Positions 55,975 through 64,000 of a stretch of 64,000 bases of DNA are shown here, piece after piece; position 1 is the first letter of the stretch, and each line of letters starts with the position of its first letter. Origin of the DNA: Paenibacillus andongensis. GTDB taxonomy: Bacteria; Bacillota; Bacilli; Paenibacillales; NBRC-103111. The notes beneath the pieces are model-generated. The model worked only from the letters and a program-made list of their open reading frames with translations, ran no database searches and was not told the origin of the DNA. Position numbers and translations under genes: made by a program. The stretch spans positions 5,463,001 to 5,527,000 of the forward strand of contig NZ_CP104467.1 of NCBI RefSeq assembly GCF_025369935.1, written 5' to 3'.

Positions 55975-55989
55975 AGTATAGCAAAAATC
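55975..55989 (-). promoter_or_regulatory. Extended -10 promoter of the GH2-GH88 operon
   Basis: TGCTATACT on the minus strand (TATACT at 55975-55980) with a T-rich stretch above it and no good -35, a pattern suggesting dependence on an activator. The start codon lies about 26 bp downstream of the expected start site. The 114-bp divergent space to the AraC gene would hold the activator site. Confidence 0.5.
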
Positions 55990-56074
55990 AATCGAACAGA
56001 GTGTAGTGCTCTTATGATAAAATGTTGTTGTATTATGATTTAACAGATTAGAGAAGATGGGAGTCATTCTGAGT

Positions 56075-56953
56075 ATGAAGGTAATGAATTACTTGAACCT
56101 GAATCAACATCCGGCACATCTTCAATTTTATCGAAATCGGACGAATGCATTCGCGGAAATCTATCACGCACATCAAGGTATGGAAATCCTCATCGTCCAC
56201 GAAGGCACCGGTACAGTCATTGTGGAACAACAAATTTTCGATCTGGCTCCAGGTGTGCTCTTTTACTTCAGACCTTTTCAGCTTCATCGGATACGTATGA
56301 ACGAAGCAGCCCATCAAGCGTACATCCGATCATTTTTCGTATTCGAACCCGATGTGCTTGATGGCTGTTTGGCGGCGTTCCCTTCCACACGTGAATTTTT
56401 CCAGAAGCTTTGGAGAGACCCCCTATCGATTCAAATGATAAGTGGACTAGATACGGAGGCTCTTCATAACATACTCCAAGCACACCAGCATGCAATTGAG
56501 CATGCCAAACCGGAACAATTGCTCGAAGAGCAATTATTCTTCTTAACCAACTTGATGCATCATCTGAAAACTTCCTATCCAAGAACCGGTTATCCCCTAA
56601 ACTCCGAACGTAATGCCAAAGTAAAGTCATCATCCATTGCTGAGAAGGTCATGGGATGGATCGAAATCCATTACATGGAGCCATTTGAACTCAATCAACT
56701 CGCACAGGCTATTCATTTATCACCAAATCACATATCCGCGGTATTTAAGCAAATTGTAGGCAGCAGCATAACCGAATATTTGACTGCTAGACGCATTCGT
56801 CAAGCCTGCTTATTGCTTAAAACAAGCGACATCTCTATCCAGGGAATCGGGCTGGCTGTCGGGCTGGGAAACTTCTCTTATTTTTGCCAAATGTTCAAGA
56901 AACACGTAGGATTGACCCCCTGTCAGTTTAAAAGGACGTCAGGCCAACCCTAA
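56075..56953 (+). CDS. AraC-family transcriptional regulator (292 aa)
   Basis: ATG at 56075 (11 bp after GGGAG) was chosen over the ATG at 56057, which abuts its purine-rich stretch. N-terminal cupin-like sensor (about 10-160, with YHAHQGMEILIVHEGTG), C-terminal double helix-turn-helix (about 190-290, including LAQAIHLSPNHISAVFKQ and GLGNFSYFCQMFKKHVGLTP). It is divergent from the uronide-degradation operon and is its likely sugar-responsive activator. Confidence 0.88.
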   Translation: MKVMNYLNLNQHPAHLQFYRNRTNAFAEIYHAHQGMEILIVHEGTGTVIVEQQIFDLAPGVLFYFRPFQLHRIRMNEAAHQAYIRSFFVFEPDVLDGCLAAFPSTREFFQKLWRDPLSIQMISGLDTEALHNILQAHQHAIEHAKPEQLLEEQLFFLTNLMHHLKTSYPRTGYPLNSERNAKVKSSSIAEKVMGWIEIHYMEPFELNQLAQAIHLSPNHISAVFKQIVGSSITEYLTARRIRQACLLLKTSDISIQGIGLAVGLGNFSYFCQMFKKHVGLTPCQFKRTSGQP

Positions 56954-56998
56954 TATGAAAAGACCAAAGAGGACTATTCCATAGCCCTCAATCTTTTC

Positions 56999-57952
56999 TT
57001 AGCGTCCTACGGACTCTTTTTGATCCGCATGATAATATTTAAATAACCTCAGATTTTTCAAGCTATTTGGTAAGGCATCCTTTTTTGATTCAAGCACTTC
57101 TGATGGCAATTTGAACAATGTTGCTATGTTTTTGGGGAGTGTTTGGTTGGGGACAGGCACTTTCTTTCTACCGGGGACAAAGTTTTTAAACGAAGCGATC
57201 TGGAAGCCCCAATCTCCGAAGGAAGGGACATAAACAAAGTAGCTTTTCGTCTTCATGCCTATGCTTCTCAATGTATGATGAATGCTCCAATAGACACGCG
57301 GCATATCTTCTGTCGAATTGGATTGGATGACAATCATACCACCTGGCGCAAGCGATTTAACTACGCGTTGAAAGAATTCTTTCGTGTACAGCTTACTAAT
57401 CACTTTGTCTGATGGATCGGGAAAATCAACGATAATCACCTGATAGGATTTAGAAGTAGGGAAAAACAATTTAGCATCCATTTGATGAATCTTCACGCGC
57501 TTATCAAATAATGATCGATGATTTAATGTAGATATGGGTTTTCTTTTGGCTATTTTGATAATTTTGGGATCCAACTCCACCAAATCAACCGTTTTTACAT
57601 CCTTGTATTTAAGCACTTCTCTTACTGCGAATCCATCGCCTCCGCCTAATATCAATACATGCCGTCGTCCAGTTGACATCGTCATTGCCGGGTGAACAAG
57701 TGCCTCATGATAAAAACGTTCATCCAATGAACTGAATTGCAGCTGCTTATCTAGATACATCCTTACATCTTTCGCTTCGAGCAAGACAATATTTTGAAAC
57801 CGACTTTTACCTTTATATATGATTTTAGGTTTCCTTTGCATTAAATGCTTTAGTGTGTATTGATCCCATATATCCCCCCGCATTTGATTAAGCTTTGGTT
57901 TTCTAGCTATTACCTTTTTAATCTTACTTGGAGTCTTTGTCATTTTTTGCAA
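56999..57952 (-). CDS. Spermidine-synthase-like (aminopropyltransferase fold) protein (317 aa)
   Basis: TTG start at 57952 has GAGGTG 7 bp upstream; the GTG at 57961 overlaps that site. Family features: LQFSSLDERFYHEALVHPAM, LILGGGDGFAVREVLKY, VELDPKII and VDFPDP, all of the SpeE Rossmann methyltransferase-like fold that binds decarboxylated SAM. The N-terminal 50 residues are unusually basic. The C-terminal region (about 250-317) has no counterpart in classical SpeE, so substrate specificity is uncertain. It might be a related protein with another role. Confidence 0.75.
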   Translation of the reverse strand: MQKMTKTPSKIKKVIARKPKLNQMRGDIWDQYTLKHLMQRKPKIIYKGKSRFQNIVLLEAKDVRMYLDKQLQFSSLDERFYHEALVHPAMTMSTGRRHVLILGGGDGFAVREVLKYKDVKTVDLVELDPKIIKIAKRKPISTLNHRSLFDKRVKIHQMDAKLFFPTSKSYQVIIVDFPDPSDKVISKLYTKEFFQRVVKSLAPGGMIVIQSNSTEDMPRVYWSIHHTLRSIGMKTKSYFVYVPSFGDWGFQIASFKNFVPGRKKVPVPNQTLPKNIATLFKLPSEVLESKKDALPNSLKNLRLFKYYHADQKESVGR

Positions 57953-58091
57953 TGATTTCACCTCACATCATCTTTTCAGTTCCCTTGAGTTTCCCACACA
58001 AATTAAAATTATGATATGCCATATTTTTCGGGAAAGTGTGGGCTGCATGCAGACAAGGGAAAGAGAATTGAATCTATCGCTTTATGATCGG

Positions 58092-58715
58092 CTAAATCAT
58101 TGGGTCCAAAGAATGAATGGGGTGCAGGATTCCCTTATAGGCAAAAGAAGCATTGCCGGTTTCTTCTGAAACGACAAGCACAAGAGCATCGGTTCGCTCT
58201 GTCAAACCTATCGCGGCACGGTGTCGTGTCCCCATCTTCTTTTCAACCGTAATATTAGATACTGGCAGCACATTCGCAGCCGAAACGATTCGATCGGATT
58301 GAATTAAAAGGGCTCCATCATGCAGCGGGTTGCCAGGATAAAAGATGGCTTCCACTAACGAGTACGTCAATGTTGCTTCCAACCTAATGCCAGAGTGCAT
58401 AAACATATCCAGCAGATCGTTCCTCTGGATCACGATCAAAGCACCATGCCTTCGTTCCGACAGATGCTGAATGCAAATGGACAAGTCTAAATAATGGGTT
58501 GTGAATGAGGATAAATAACATTGCAAATAGAAGGAAGCAGCTATGGATTCGACTTGTTTGAAGGCTTCGCGAATGTCGTCAAATCGACTTAAAAGACAGT
58601 TGTTTTCATCATTATCTAAGGTATCCAAGCTGCACTCTATTTCAGCAGAAATGTGGCGCAATTGTTGCTTCAACTGTTCTTTCATCGGGGATATATCGCA
58701 ATTTTCTTGCTGCAC
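58092..58715 (-). CDS. cdaS: Sporulation-type diadenylate cyclase (CdaS)
   Basis: GTG start at 58715, 6 bp after GAGGTG; 208 aa, close to Bacillus CdaS (about 207). N-terminal two-helix autoinhibitory region (about 10-70), then the DisA_N/DAC domain with LHDGALLIQ and TRHRAAIGLTE, the two ATP-binding motifs. It makes cyclic di-AMP from two ATP. The absence of YbbR repeats or membrane helices excludes CdaA and CdaB types. In Bacillus it is made in the forespore, so it probably acts in germination. Confidence 0.88.
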   Translation of the reverse strand: MQQENCDISPMKEQLKQQLRHISAEIECSLDTLDNDENNCLLSRFDDIREAFKQVESIAASFYLQCYLSSFTTHYLDLSICIQHLSERRHGALIVIQRNDLLDMFMHSGIRLEATLTYSLVEAIFYPGNPLHDGALLIQSDRIVSAANVLPVSNITVEKKMGTRHRAAIGLTERTDALVLVVSEETGNASFAYKGILHPIHSLDPMI

Positions 58716-58804
58716 TCGGCACACCTCAGAACTTGATTTTATATTCACGAATAAGTTGATCAACCACGGTATTCTTATCATTTACTATGTCAAATAATGA
58801 AGAA

Positions 58805-58836
58805 AAAACTCGCTCTATTGAAAAATAGCGAGTTTT
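58805..58836 (-). terminator. Terminator of the glycine-zipper gene
   Basis: Perfect 10-bp stem AAAACTCGCT/AGCGAGTTTT with a 12-nt loop, followed on the minus strand by TTTTTTCTTC, placed between the glycine-zipper gene and cdaS. Confidence 0.8.
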
Positions 58837-58879
58837 GGGGCATGTTCATTTTCCAATTCAAATTAAAACCTTGCGACTA

Positions 58880-59236
58880 TTAAGATGCTGTCACATTATT
58901 GACCGTTTGCGTTGCCGTTTTGGTCAGATTATTCAATAAAGGATTGTGAACGATTGCATTTCCGGCTTGTGTGCCGAGCCTTTGTCCTAGACTGTTACCC
59001 AATATACCACCGATAACGGATCCAACGACGGTCCCAACACCAGGAAGAACCGTAGTTCCAAGCATCGCTCCATACTCAATACCGGCCATGATGCCGAATG
59101 CCCCTGTTACATTTCCCGTTGTTTTCACGGCAAATTCTTTTTTATCCATTTGTCCCTTTGTTAAATCCCTCACATCTTGTAATTCAGATATTCCTCCGGA
59201 AATAAGACCTGCCCATAATGAGCCACCTTGTAACAT
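58880..59236 (-). CDS. Glycine-zipper small protein (118 aa)
   Basis: ATG after AAGGAGAG. N-terminus LQGGSLWAGLISGG, then repeated small-residue stretches (GVGTVVGSVIGGILGNSLGQ, about 65-85) forming a glycine zipper of the kind seen in membrane-associated and lysis-type proteins. No signal peptide. The neighbouring cdaS suggests a sporulation setting. Function unknown. Confidence 0.65.
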   Translation of the reverse strand: MLQGGSLWAGLISGGISELQDVRDLTKGQMDKKEFAVKTTGNVTGAFGIMAGIEYGAMLGTTVLPGVGTVVGSVIGGILGNSLGQRLGTQAGNAIVHNPLLNNLTKTATQTVNNVTAS

Positions 59237-59326
59237 GTGATCTCTCCTTCTTTTTTATTTTTCACATATGAAAGTATGCCCCATTCCTTTGAAAATTCAT
59301 TAAATCAGACACTTCCAACATTACCC

Positions 59327-59545
59327 TCATATTTCTTTCGGGATCGGATCTTCTGTTACCCTCATACTTTCCATCTGCTCAGATGGAAACGGGGAAGCCG
59401 CTTCTTTGATTTGGTCCTTCATCTCGAGCCACGCTCCCGTACCTTTAACCGCAAATTTGCGTACGGCTTTTCTACCTTCTGGAGATACAGCAAGTACGAG
59501 TGCCGCTGCTCCTAGGATAATTCCGAATAGAGATTTACTTTTCAT
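59327..59545 (-). CDS. Small membrane-anchored protein (72 aa)
   Basis: ATG after GGAGGG. One N-terminal hydrophobic helix (FGIILGAAALVLAVS) followed by a basic/amphipathic segment (PEGRKAVRKFAVKGTGAWL) resembling YtxH-like proteins, and a charged end. It lies 90 bp upstream of the glycine-zipper gene, same strand. Function unknown. Confidence 0.6.
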   Translation of the reverse strand: MKSKSLFGIILGAAALVLAVSPEGRKAVRKFAVKGTGAWLEMKDQIKEAASPFPSEQMESMRVTEDPIPKEI

Positions 59546-59719
59546 AGGTTAACCCTCCAACAAAAATTTATTTAAATAATTCCATAAAATGAAATTTTTT
59601 ATACGAAATAAGTTCCTAAGTTTCAGGAAGTTAACAAATGAATATTTGAATTATGGACTGTGAATAATACCCAAATCAATATCCAAGTCAATTCATCATG
59701 GGGTAAGGAGAGTAAAGGG

Positions 59720-62700
59720 ATGTATTCATTGCAAAGCAAGAACAGATTTCTCCACGTTTTGCCGGGGAGATTACGCATGGAAATCTGCGGCCTGAAGGGA
59801 AGCAAGCTTACTGCCGATCTACTTATCAAAAGCTTCTCGACATGTAAAGGAATTTACAAAGCAGAGCCATGTATTCTAACAGGCAGATTGCTTCTTCTTT
59901 ACGATGAAAAGCGGATTTCACAACAAGATATTTTCGGGATTATCCGAACTACGGAAGAACAGGTTTGCCTTCAGAATACCCCAGGGCACGCCCTTGACAA
60001 CGTCGTTTCTATGAAGGAAGAAGTAAAGCAGGAAGTTGCAGCAGCACAAGATGTTGACCTTGAACTACCTGAAGACATCAGAGTTCTTCCTCAATTGCAA
60101 ATCCCAAGTACGAATCCAATCGCAGGGAAAATCCCCCTCCCTCTGGCTTTGTCTATGGGCGGGCTGGCTATTCTGGGAGCGAAGCAATTGTTTATGGGAC
60201 GCTCGGCATTGGCAAGAAGTCCGGCTCCTTTCTATCTATCGGCTCTCGTTTCCGTCATAACGGGTTACCCGTTCTTAAAGCGTGGCGTTCAGAACTTCTC
60301 AGACAAGAAACAAATAAATTCCGATCTTATTTTAGGAACAAGTGCGTTAGCTCTCGCACTTATACGCGAAAACTTAGTCGTGTTAGCTGGTTTAAGTCTG
60401 TTACAATTCGTTAACTGGAAGAGAAGTCAGTCTGTCTTACAATCGAAACAAGATGTTTCCTTGTCGCCCGATATTCAAGTGTACAGTGAAAGGGCCAGCA
60501 AATTGGGAATGATCGCCGCCGGAGTAACATGGGCGGTAACCCGAAATCCGCTGCGTGCAATCGCTGTTCTTCTGGCAGCAAATCCGCGGCCCATGACTTT
60601 ACCCGCTGCATGTGCTTGGAATCAAGCTGGTCTTGTTTCTGATGAAAGAAATTATGTCCTTCCGGCAAAAGGATCATTGTCTCAACTTGCACGTACGAAA
60701 ACCATGTTAATTGAAGACTCATCTCTCCTATTTGACCCTCCGGAAATTGAAGAAATAGAGTGTCTGACAGTGAATGAATCAGACGCAGATAAAATTGTTT
60801 GTTATGCAGCGTCATTGATGGCCAAAAGCAACCATCCTTGGAAAGATGAGATATGGAACAAGGCCAAACAATCGTGTCGTACGATTCGCACCGCATTTCA
60901 TGTCGAAGAAGATGAACAAGGAATGAAAGGAAAAATAAATGATTCCCGCATTTTGCTCGGCAGTTTCAAGTATTTTGAGGAGCATGGCATTGATTGCTCC
61001 GCATTTGAGTTAAAAGCAAAAAGACTGGTGAAGAAGGGCAGCAGTGTCCTGTTCGTAGGAAAGCAAGGAATCAAGAACAATGAATGTTTAGGTCTAATTG
61101 TCAGACATCAAGAAACCGCCATCAATGAACAAGGGCTTACAGCGGCATCTTTTTTAGAAAAAGGTTGGCGCATCCAGTTATTACATAACAGTTTGCAAAT
61201 CAGTGATGAATTGCTTTCCCGGTTCGGCATGGAAGTAAATTGGTTAGGACTAGAGCATGGTGAAATCATTGAAAAAATCGCCGCCATGCAGCAGCAAGGC
61301 GAGGAAGTATTATTTGTCTCAAGTACAGAGGAAAATTCGATCAATGCTTTTTTCAAAGAAGCAGGCTTAGCCTCAATTTCCGTTAATGAGTTGAAACGTA
61401 TTCAGGAAAGTGCTACGTACGCCGAGATCATTGATCAAACCGTAAACCAACATGCTTCTGTTTCGAAAAAGTGGAATATATTAGGCAGCGCATTAGCGAC
61501 GTTCGGAATGATGAGCGCCCCTATCGTCAATTTAGCTGCAGATGCTTTATCTCTTGTATTTATGTCCAGATCGAAAAAAATAAGCGAATCATTCCCAGCC
61601 TTATCATCAAATACGTACCAACCAGAAATAGCTGCTGCTTTGGAGGCTCCTCCTATTTGGCATGCCCTTTCAAGTGAACAAATCACCCGAGATTTCCATG
61701 TCGATCCAAAGCAGGGTCTGACGACTGAGCAAGTTGTTTCGCTCCGAAATCGTTATGGTTCGAACCAGCTTGAAAGCAAACAACCAACCCCTTGGCTCGT
61801 CTCCTATTTGGGACAATTCAAGGAATTTACAACTCTCATTCTGCTCGGCACCTCAGTTCTAGCTCTATTTACTGGCGGCGTATTCGATGGCATTGCCATG
61901 GGATCTATCCTTCTCGCTAATGCTGCCATTGGGACGATTCAGGAGCGAAAAGCGGAGAAGGTCGTCGAGACGCTGAATCAATTTCAACCGCCGGTCTGCC
62001 GAACAATAAGAGACGGCAAGCAGACAGAAATGTCTGCAGCTGAATTGATACCTGGCGATATCGTTAGCTTTGAAGCTGGGGATCGTGTCCCAGCCGATAT
62101 ACGTTTGATTAGCTCAAGGAGTTTGCGTGTCAACGAAGCCGCCCTAACGGGGGAATCGTTACCCATTGAAAAAAACGAATCTGCTTTGAGGGAAGATTGT
62201 CCTCTGTCCGATCGGAGAAATATGCTTTTCATGGGGACGGATGTATGCGCGGGTAAAGGGATCGGTGTCGTTGTACATACCGGCATGCAAACCGAGATGG
62301 GCCATTTAATGTCCCTTATGAAGAATCATGACAAAGAAGTTACTCCCTTGCAGGAAAAGGTAACGTCTATAAGCAAAAAATTTGTCAAAGGCGCTCTTGT
62401 GGCTGGCGGACTTGTCTTCATAACCGGACTGCTGCGCGGTATACCGATTACGCAAATGATTACGACTTCCATCACGCTGGCTGCTTCTGCTATTCCCGAA
62501 GGACTTCCTGTTACGATTACTATTGCTTTAAGTGCGGGAATTTTCCGAATGGCTAAGAAAAACGCGTTGATTAGAAAGCTTTCTTCCTTGGAAACATTAG
62601 GTAGAACAACGATCATTTGCACCGATAAGACAGGCACTTTAACTAAAAATGAGATGACCGTTAAAGCCCTTTCGACGGTTGATCGGGCATGGACAATCAC

Positions 62701-64000
62701 AGGTGACGGGTATGATCCGACAGGTCAGTTCGAAGAGGTCATGCCCGAAGTGGCAGCCACTTCCGCTGCTGCTGTCCAATCGGATATGCAGGATCATCAC
62801 CATAATCCTGATTTGAAGCGACTTCTCCAAATCTGTGTGCTGTGTAATAACAGCAAACTCGAACAAGAGGAAGGAAGATGGATAACCAAAGGAGATCCAA
62901 CCGAAGGAGCACTTCTCACGCTGGCCGCCAAAACCGGATTATGGGAAAAGAATATGTCCCATTGGCATCGCGGACTTGAAATACCGTTTGACTCGGGCAC
63001 GGCCAAAATGAGTGTTATCTGTAAAGACACGATGACTGAGCAGGAATGTTTCCTGTTTTCAAAAGGAGCCGTTGAAACCATCGTTCGCCATTGCAACCGA
63101 TATCAAAAGAATGGTGAAATTTTCCCACTATCGGAAGAGCAAAAACAGCTTATTTTACAACAGAATGAGAAACTTTCTTCAGATGCCTTGCGCGTACTTG
63201 CCTTCGCTTATCGTCCCATGGATGAACATACGAATGAGGAGGGAATGGACGAGAAGGAAATGATTTATGTAGGTATGGCAGGGATGATGGACCCTCCGAA
63301 AAACGACGTTGCACACAATATCCAAGAGGCTCTGGAGTTAGGCGTGAAGCCCGTTATGATCACAGGTGATCATCCGATTACCGCCATTGCCATCGCGAAG
63401 CAGCTTGGCATCTATAATGGTTCTCAGAATGTTATTAGTGGGTATGAGCTTGAACGTTTATCGGATGATGAACTGGATCGGATTATCGACCAAATCACTA
63501 TTTTTGCGAGGGTTACACCGGAACATAAACTTCGAATCGTTACTGCTTTTCAAAAGCATGGACATATTGTTGCCATGACGGGCGACGGCGTTAATGATAC
63601 CCCTGCTATCAAACAAGCCAACGTTGGGATTGCAATGGGACGAACAGGAACGGAAGTTACCAAAGAAACGGCGGATATGGTCTTAACCGGAGATCATTTT
63701 GGAACAATAGTTGATGGTGTTAAAGAAGGCCGAACGATCATAGGCAATATCCGTAAAGCACTTGGATGTTTATTGACCGGTAATTTAGCAGAGATTATCG
63801 TAACTAGCGCTGCTGTCATGGTCGGACTGCCGATTCCTTTAGTCCCCATTCAAATATTGCTGATGAATTTGCTGACGGATGCTTTGCCCGCGATGATTTT
63901 GGCTGTAAATCCAGGAAATAAGACCAAACAGACGAAACGAAATGATATCGTTGATAAGGCATTGTATCAAAAAGTGATCACCAGAGGACTCCTTCTTGGA
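59720..64000 (+). CDS. Very large P-type cation ATPase: inactive P1B-like half fused to a P2-like pump (partial)
   Basis: ATG at 59720 with AAAGGG before it; open in one frame to the window edge (1,427 residues seen). Residues 1-75 are an HMA-like ferredoxin fold without a CxxC. Residues 80-620 follow the P1B-ATPase order but with lost catalytic motifs: the CPC-type transmembrane motif is NPRP (288-291), the DKTGT phosphorylation motif is replaced by EDSSLLF (332-338), SNHPW (370-374) still matches the P1B HP motif, and the GDGxND hinge is SSTEEN (about 534-539). From about 640 a complete P2-like ATPase follows: IPEGLP (925), DKTGTLT with Asp969, and TGDGVND (near 1288). It probably exports a divalent cation. 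This layout resembles the long mycobacterial CtpI-type proteins. Confidence 0.85.
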   Translation, partial: MYSLQSKNRFLHVLPGRLRMEICGLKGSKLTADLLIKSFSTCKGIYKAEPCILTGRLLLLYDEKRISQQDIFGIIRTTEEQVCLQNTPGHALDNVVSMKEEVKQEVAAAQDVDLELPEDIRVLPQLQIPSTNPIAGKIPLPLALSMGGLAILGAKQLFMGRSALARSPAPFYLSALVSVITGYPFLKRGVQNFSDKKQINSDLILGTSALALALIRENLVVLAGLSLLQFVNWKRSQSVLQSKQDVSLSPDIQVYSERASKLGMIAAGVTWAVTRNPLRAIAVLLAANPRPMTLPAACAWNQAGLVSDERNYVLPAKGSLSQLARTKTMLIEDSSLLFDPPEIEEIECLTVNESDADKIVCYAASLMAKSNHPWKDEIWNKAKQSCRTIRTAFHVEEDEQGMKGKINDSRILLGSFKYFEEHGIDCSAFELKAKRLVKKGSSVLFVGKQGIKNNECLGLIVRHQETAINEQGLTAASFLEKGWRIQLLHNSLQISDELLSRFGMEVNWLGLEHGEIIEKIAAMQQQGEEVLFVSSTEENSINAFFKEAGLASISVNELKRIQESATYAEIIDQTVNQHASVSKKWNILGSALATFGMMSAPIVNLAADALSLVFMSRSKKISESFPALSSNTYQPEIAAALEAPPIWHALSSEQITRDFHVDPKQGLTTEQVVSLRNRYGSNQLESKQPTPWLVSYLGQFKEFTTLILLGTSVLALFTGGVFDGIAMGSILLANAAIGTIQERKAEKVVETLNQFQPPVCRTIRDGKQTEMSAAELIPGDIVSFEAGDRVPADIRLISSRSLRVNEAALTGESLPIEKNESALREDCPLSDRRNMLFMGTDVCAGKGIGVVVHTGMQTEMGHLMSLMKNHDKEVTPLQEKVTSISKKFVKGALVAGGLVFITGLLRGIPITQMITTSITLAASAIPEGLPVTITIALSAGIFRMAKKNALIRKLSSLETLGRTTIICTDKTGTLTKNEMTVKALSTVDRAWTITGDGYDPTGQFEEVMPEVAATSAAAVQSDMQDHHHNPDLKRLLQICVLCNNSKLEQEEGRWITKGDPTEGALLTLAAKTGLWEKNMSHWHRGLEIPFDSGTAKMSVICKDTMTEQECFLFSKGAVETIVRHCNRYQKNGEIFPLSEEQKQLILQQNEKLSSDALRVLAFAYRPMDEHTNEEGMDEKEMIYVGMAGMMDPPKNDVAHNIQEALELGVKPVMITGDHPITAIAIAKQLGIYNGSQNVISGYELERLSDDELDRIIDQITIFARVTPEHKLRIVTAFQKHGHIVAMTGDGVNDTPAIKQANVGIAMGRTGTEVTKETADMVLTGDHFGTIVDGVKEGRTIIGNIRKALGCLLTGNLAEIIVTSAAVMVGLPIPLVPIQILLMNLLTDALPAMILAVNPGNKTKQTKRNDIVDKALYQKVITRGLLLG

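Noticed and set aside
56955..56998. A terminator between the AraC and spermidine-synthase-like genes
   Set aside because: Only a weak, mismatched pairing of AAAAGACC-type ends is present, so it was not listed as a feature.
1..64000. CRISPR arrays, prophage or conjugative modules
   Set aside because: No regular repeat-spacer array, integrase, capsid or relaxase gene was recognised; the only mobile element trace is the IS1182 remnant.

Overview
The window looks like chromosomal DNA of a spore-forming, low-to-moderate GC Firmicute of the Paenibacillaceae (Paenibacillus-like). The inference rests on the gene set: yqhH-yqhG, yhaO-yhaN, yqzE, lipM, a CdaS-type diadenylate cyclase, a YkvI-type carrier, an S-layer-anchored giant YD-repeat protein, B12-dependent NrdJ, and large secreted modular glycosidases. 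AGGAGG-type ribosome binding sites precede most genes, and several start with GTG or TTG.

Layout. 1-5,000: most of a secreted multi-domain GH43 protein (minus strand, running off the left edge) behind a probable cre site. 5,000-5,800: gene-poor, A-rich and repeat-bearing spacer. 5,815-13,602: a 2,595-aa cell-surface protein (SLH, FN3, NHL-like and YD/RHS). 13,800-17,070: a TetR regulator with a PEP-utilising enzyme resembling rifampin phosphotransferase. 17,090-19,750: a decayed zone with a frameshifted and truncated PqqD-like/M50 protease, a 39-aa secreted-peptide gene, an NmrA-family pseudogene whose 3' end is present twice, and an IS1182-type transposase remnant. 20,000-24,800: nrdJ with tandem NrdR-like boxes, a D-amino-acid aminotransferase and octanoyltransferase lipM. 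25,200-48,200: mostly housekeeping and small conserved genes (yqhH-yqhG, SGNH hydrolase, Bax-inhibitor-like protein, tRNA-Leu, cbiZ, xpt, DedA, YkvI, yhaO-yhaN, a glycosyltransferase, a diguanylate cyclase, an aldo/keto reductase). It is interrupted by intergenic repeat clusters near 25,150 and 45,400-45,720. 48,400-57,000: a uronic-acid polysaccharide degradation locus (GH2, GH88, an alginate-lyase-family lyase and a secreted PL6 lyase with two discoidin-like modules) with a divergent AraC regulator. 57,000-64,000: a spermidine-synthase-like protein, CdaS, two small proteins, and the first 1,427 residues of a very large P-type ATPase that runs off the right edge.

How it fits together. The secreted GH43 and PL6 enzymes would depolymerise plant or other acidic polysaccharides outside the cell, and the GH2, GH88 and second lyase (no signal peptides) would finish oligomers inside. 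NrdJ needs adenosylcobalamin, and cbiZ, about 10 kb away, salvages corrinoids. The most unusual items are the P-type ATPase, whose N-terminal half looks like a dead P1B ATPase fused to an intact P2-like pump; the giant SLH/YD protein with an unrecognised C-terminal tip and a palindrome over its putative promoter; and the small peptide gene next to a broken peptide-protease gene. Starts were chosen by ribosome binding site where this was decisive. No database search was possible, so family names rest on recognised motifs.
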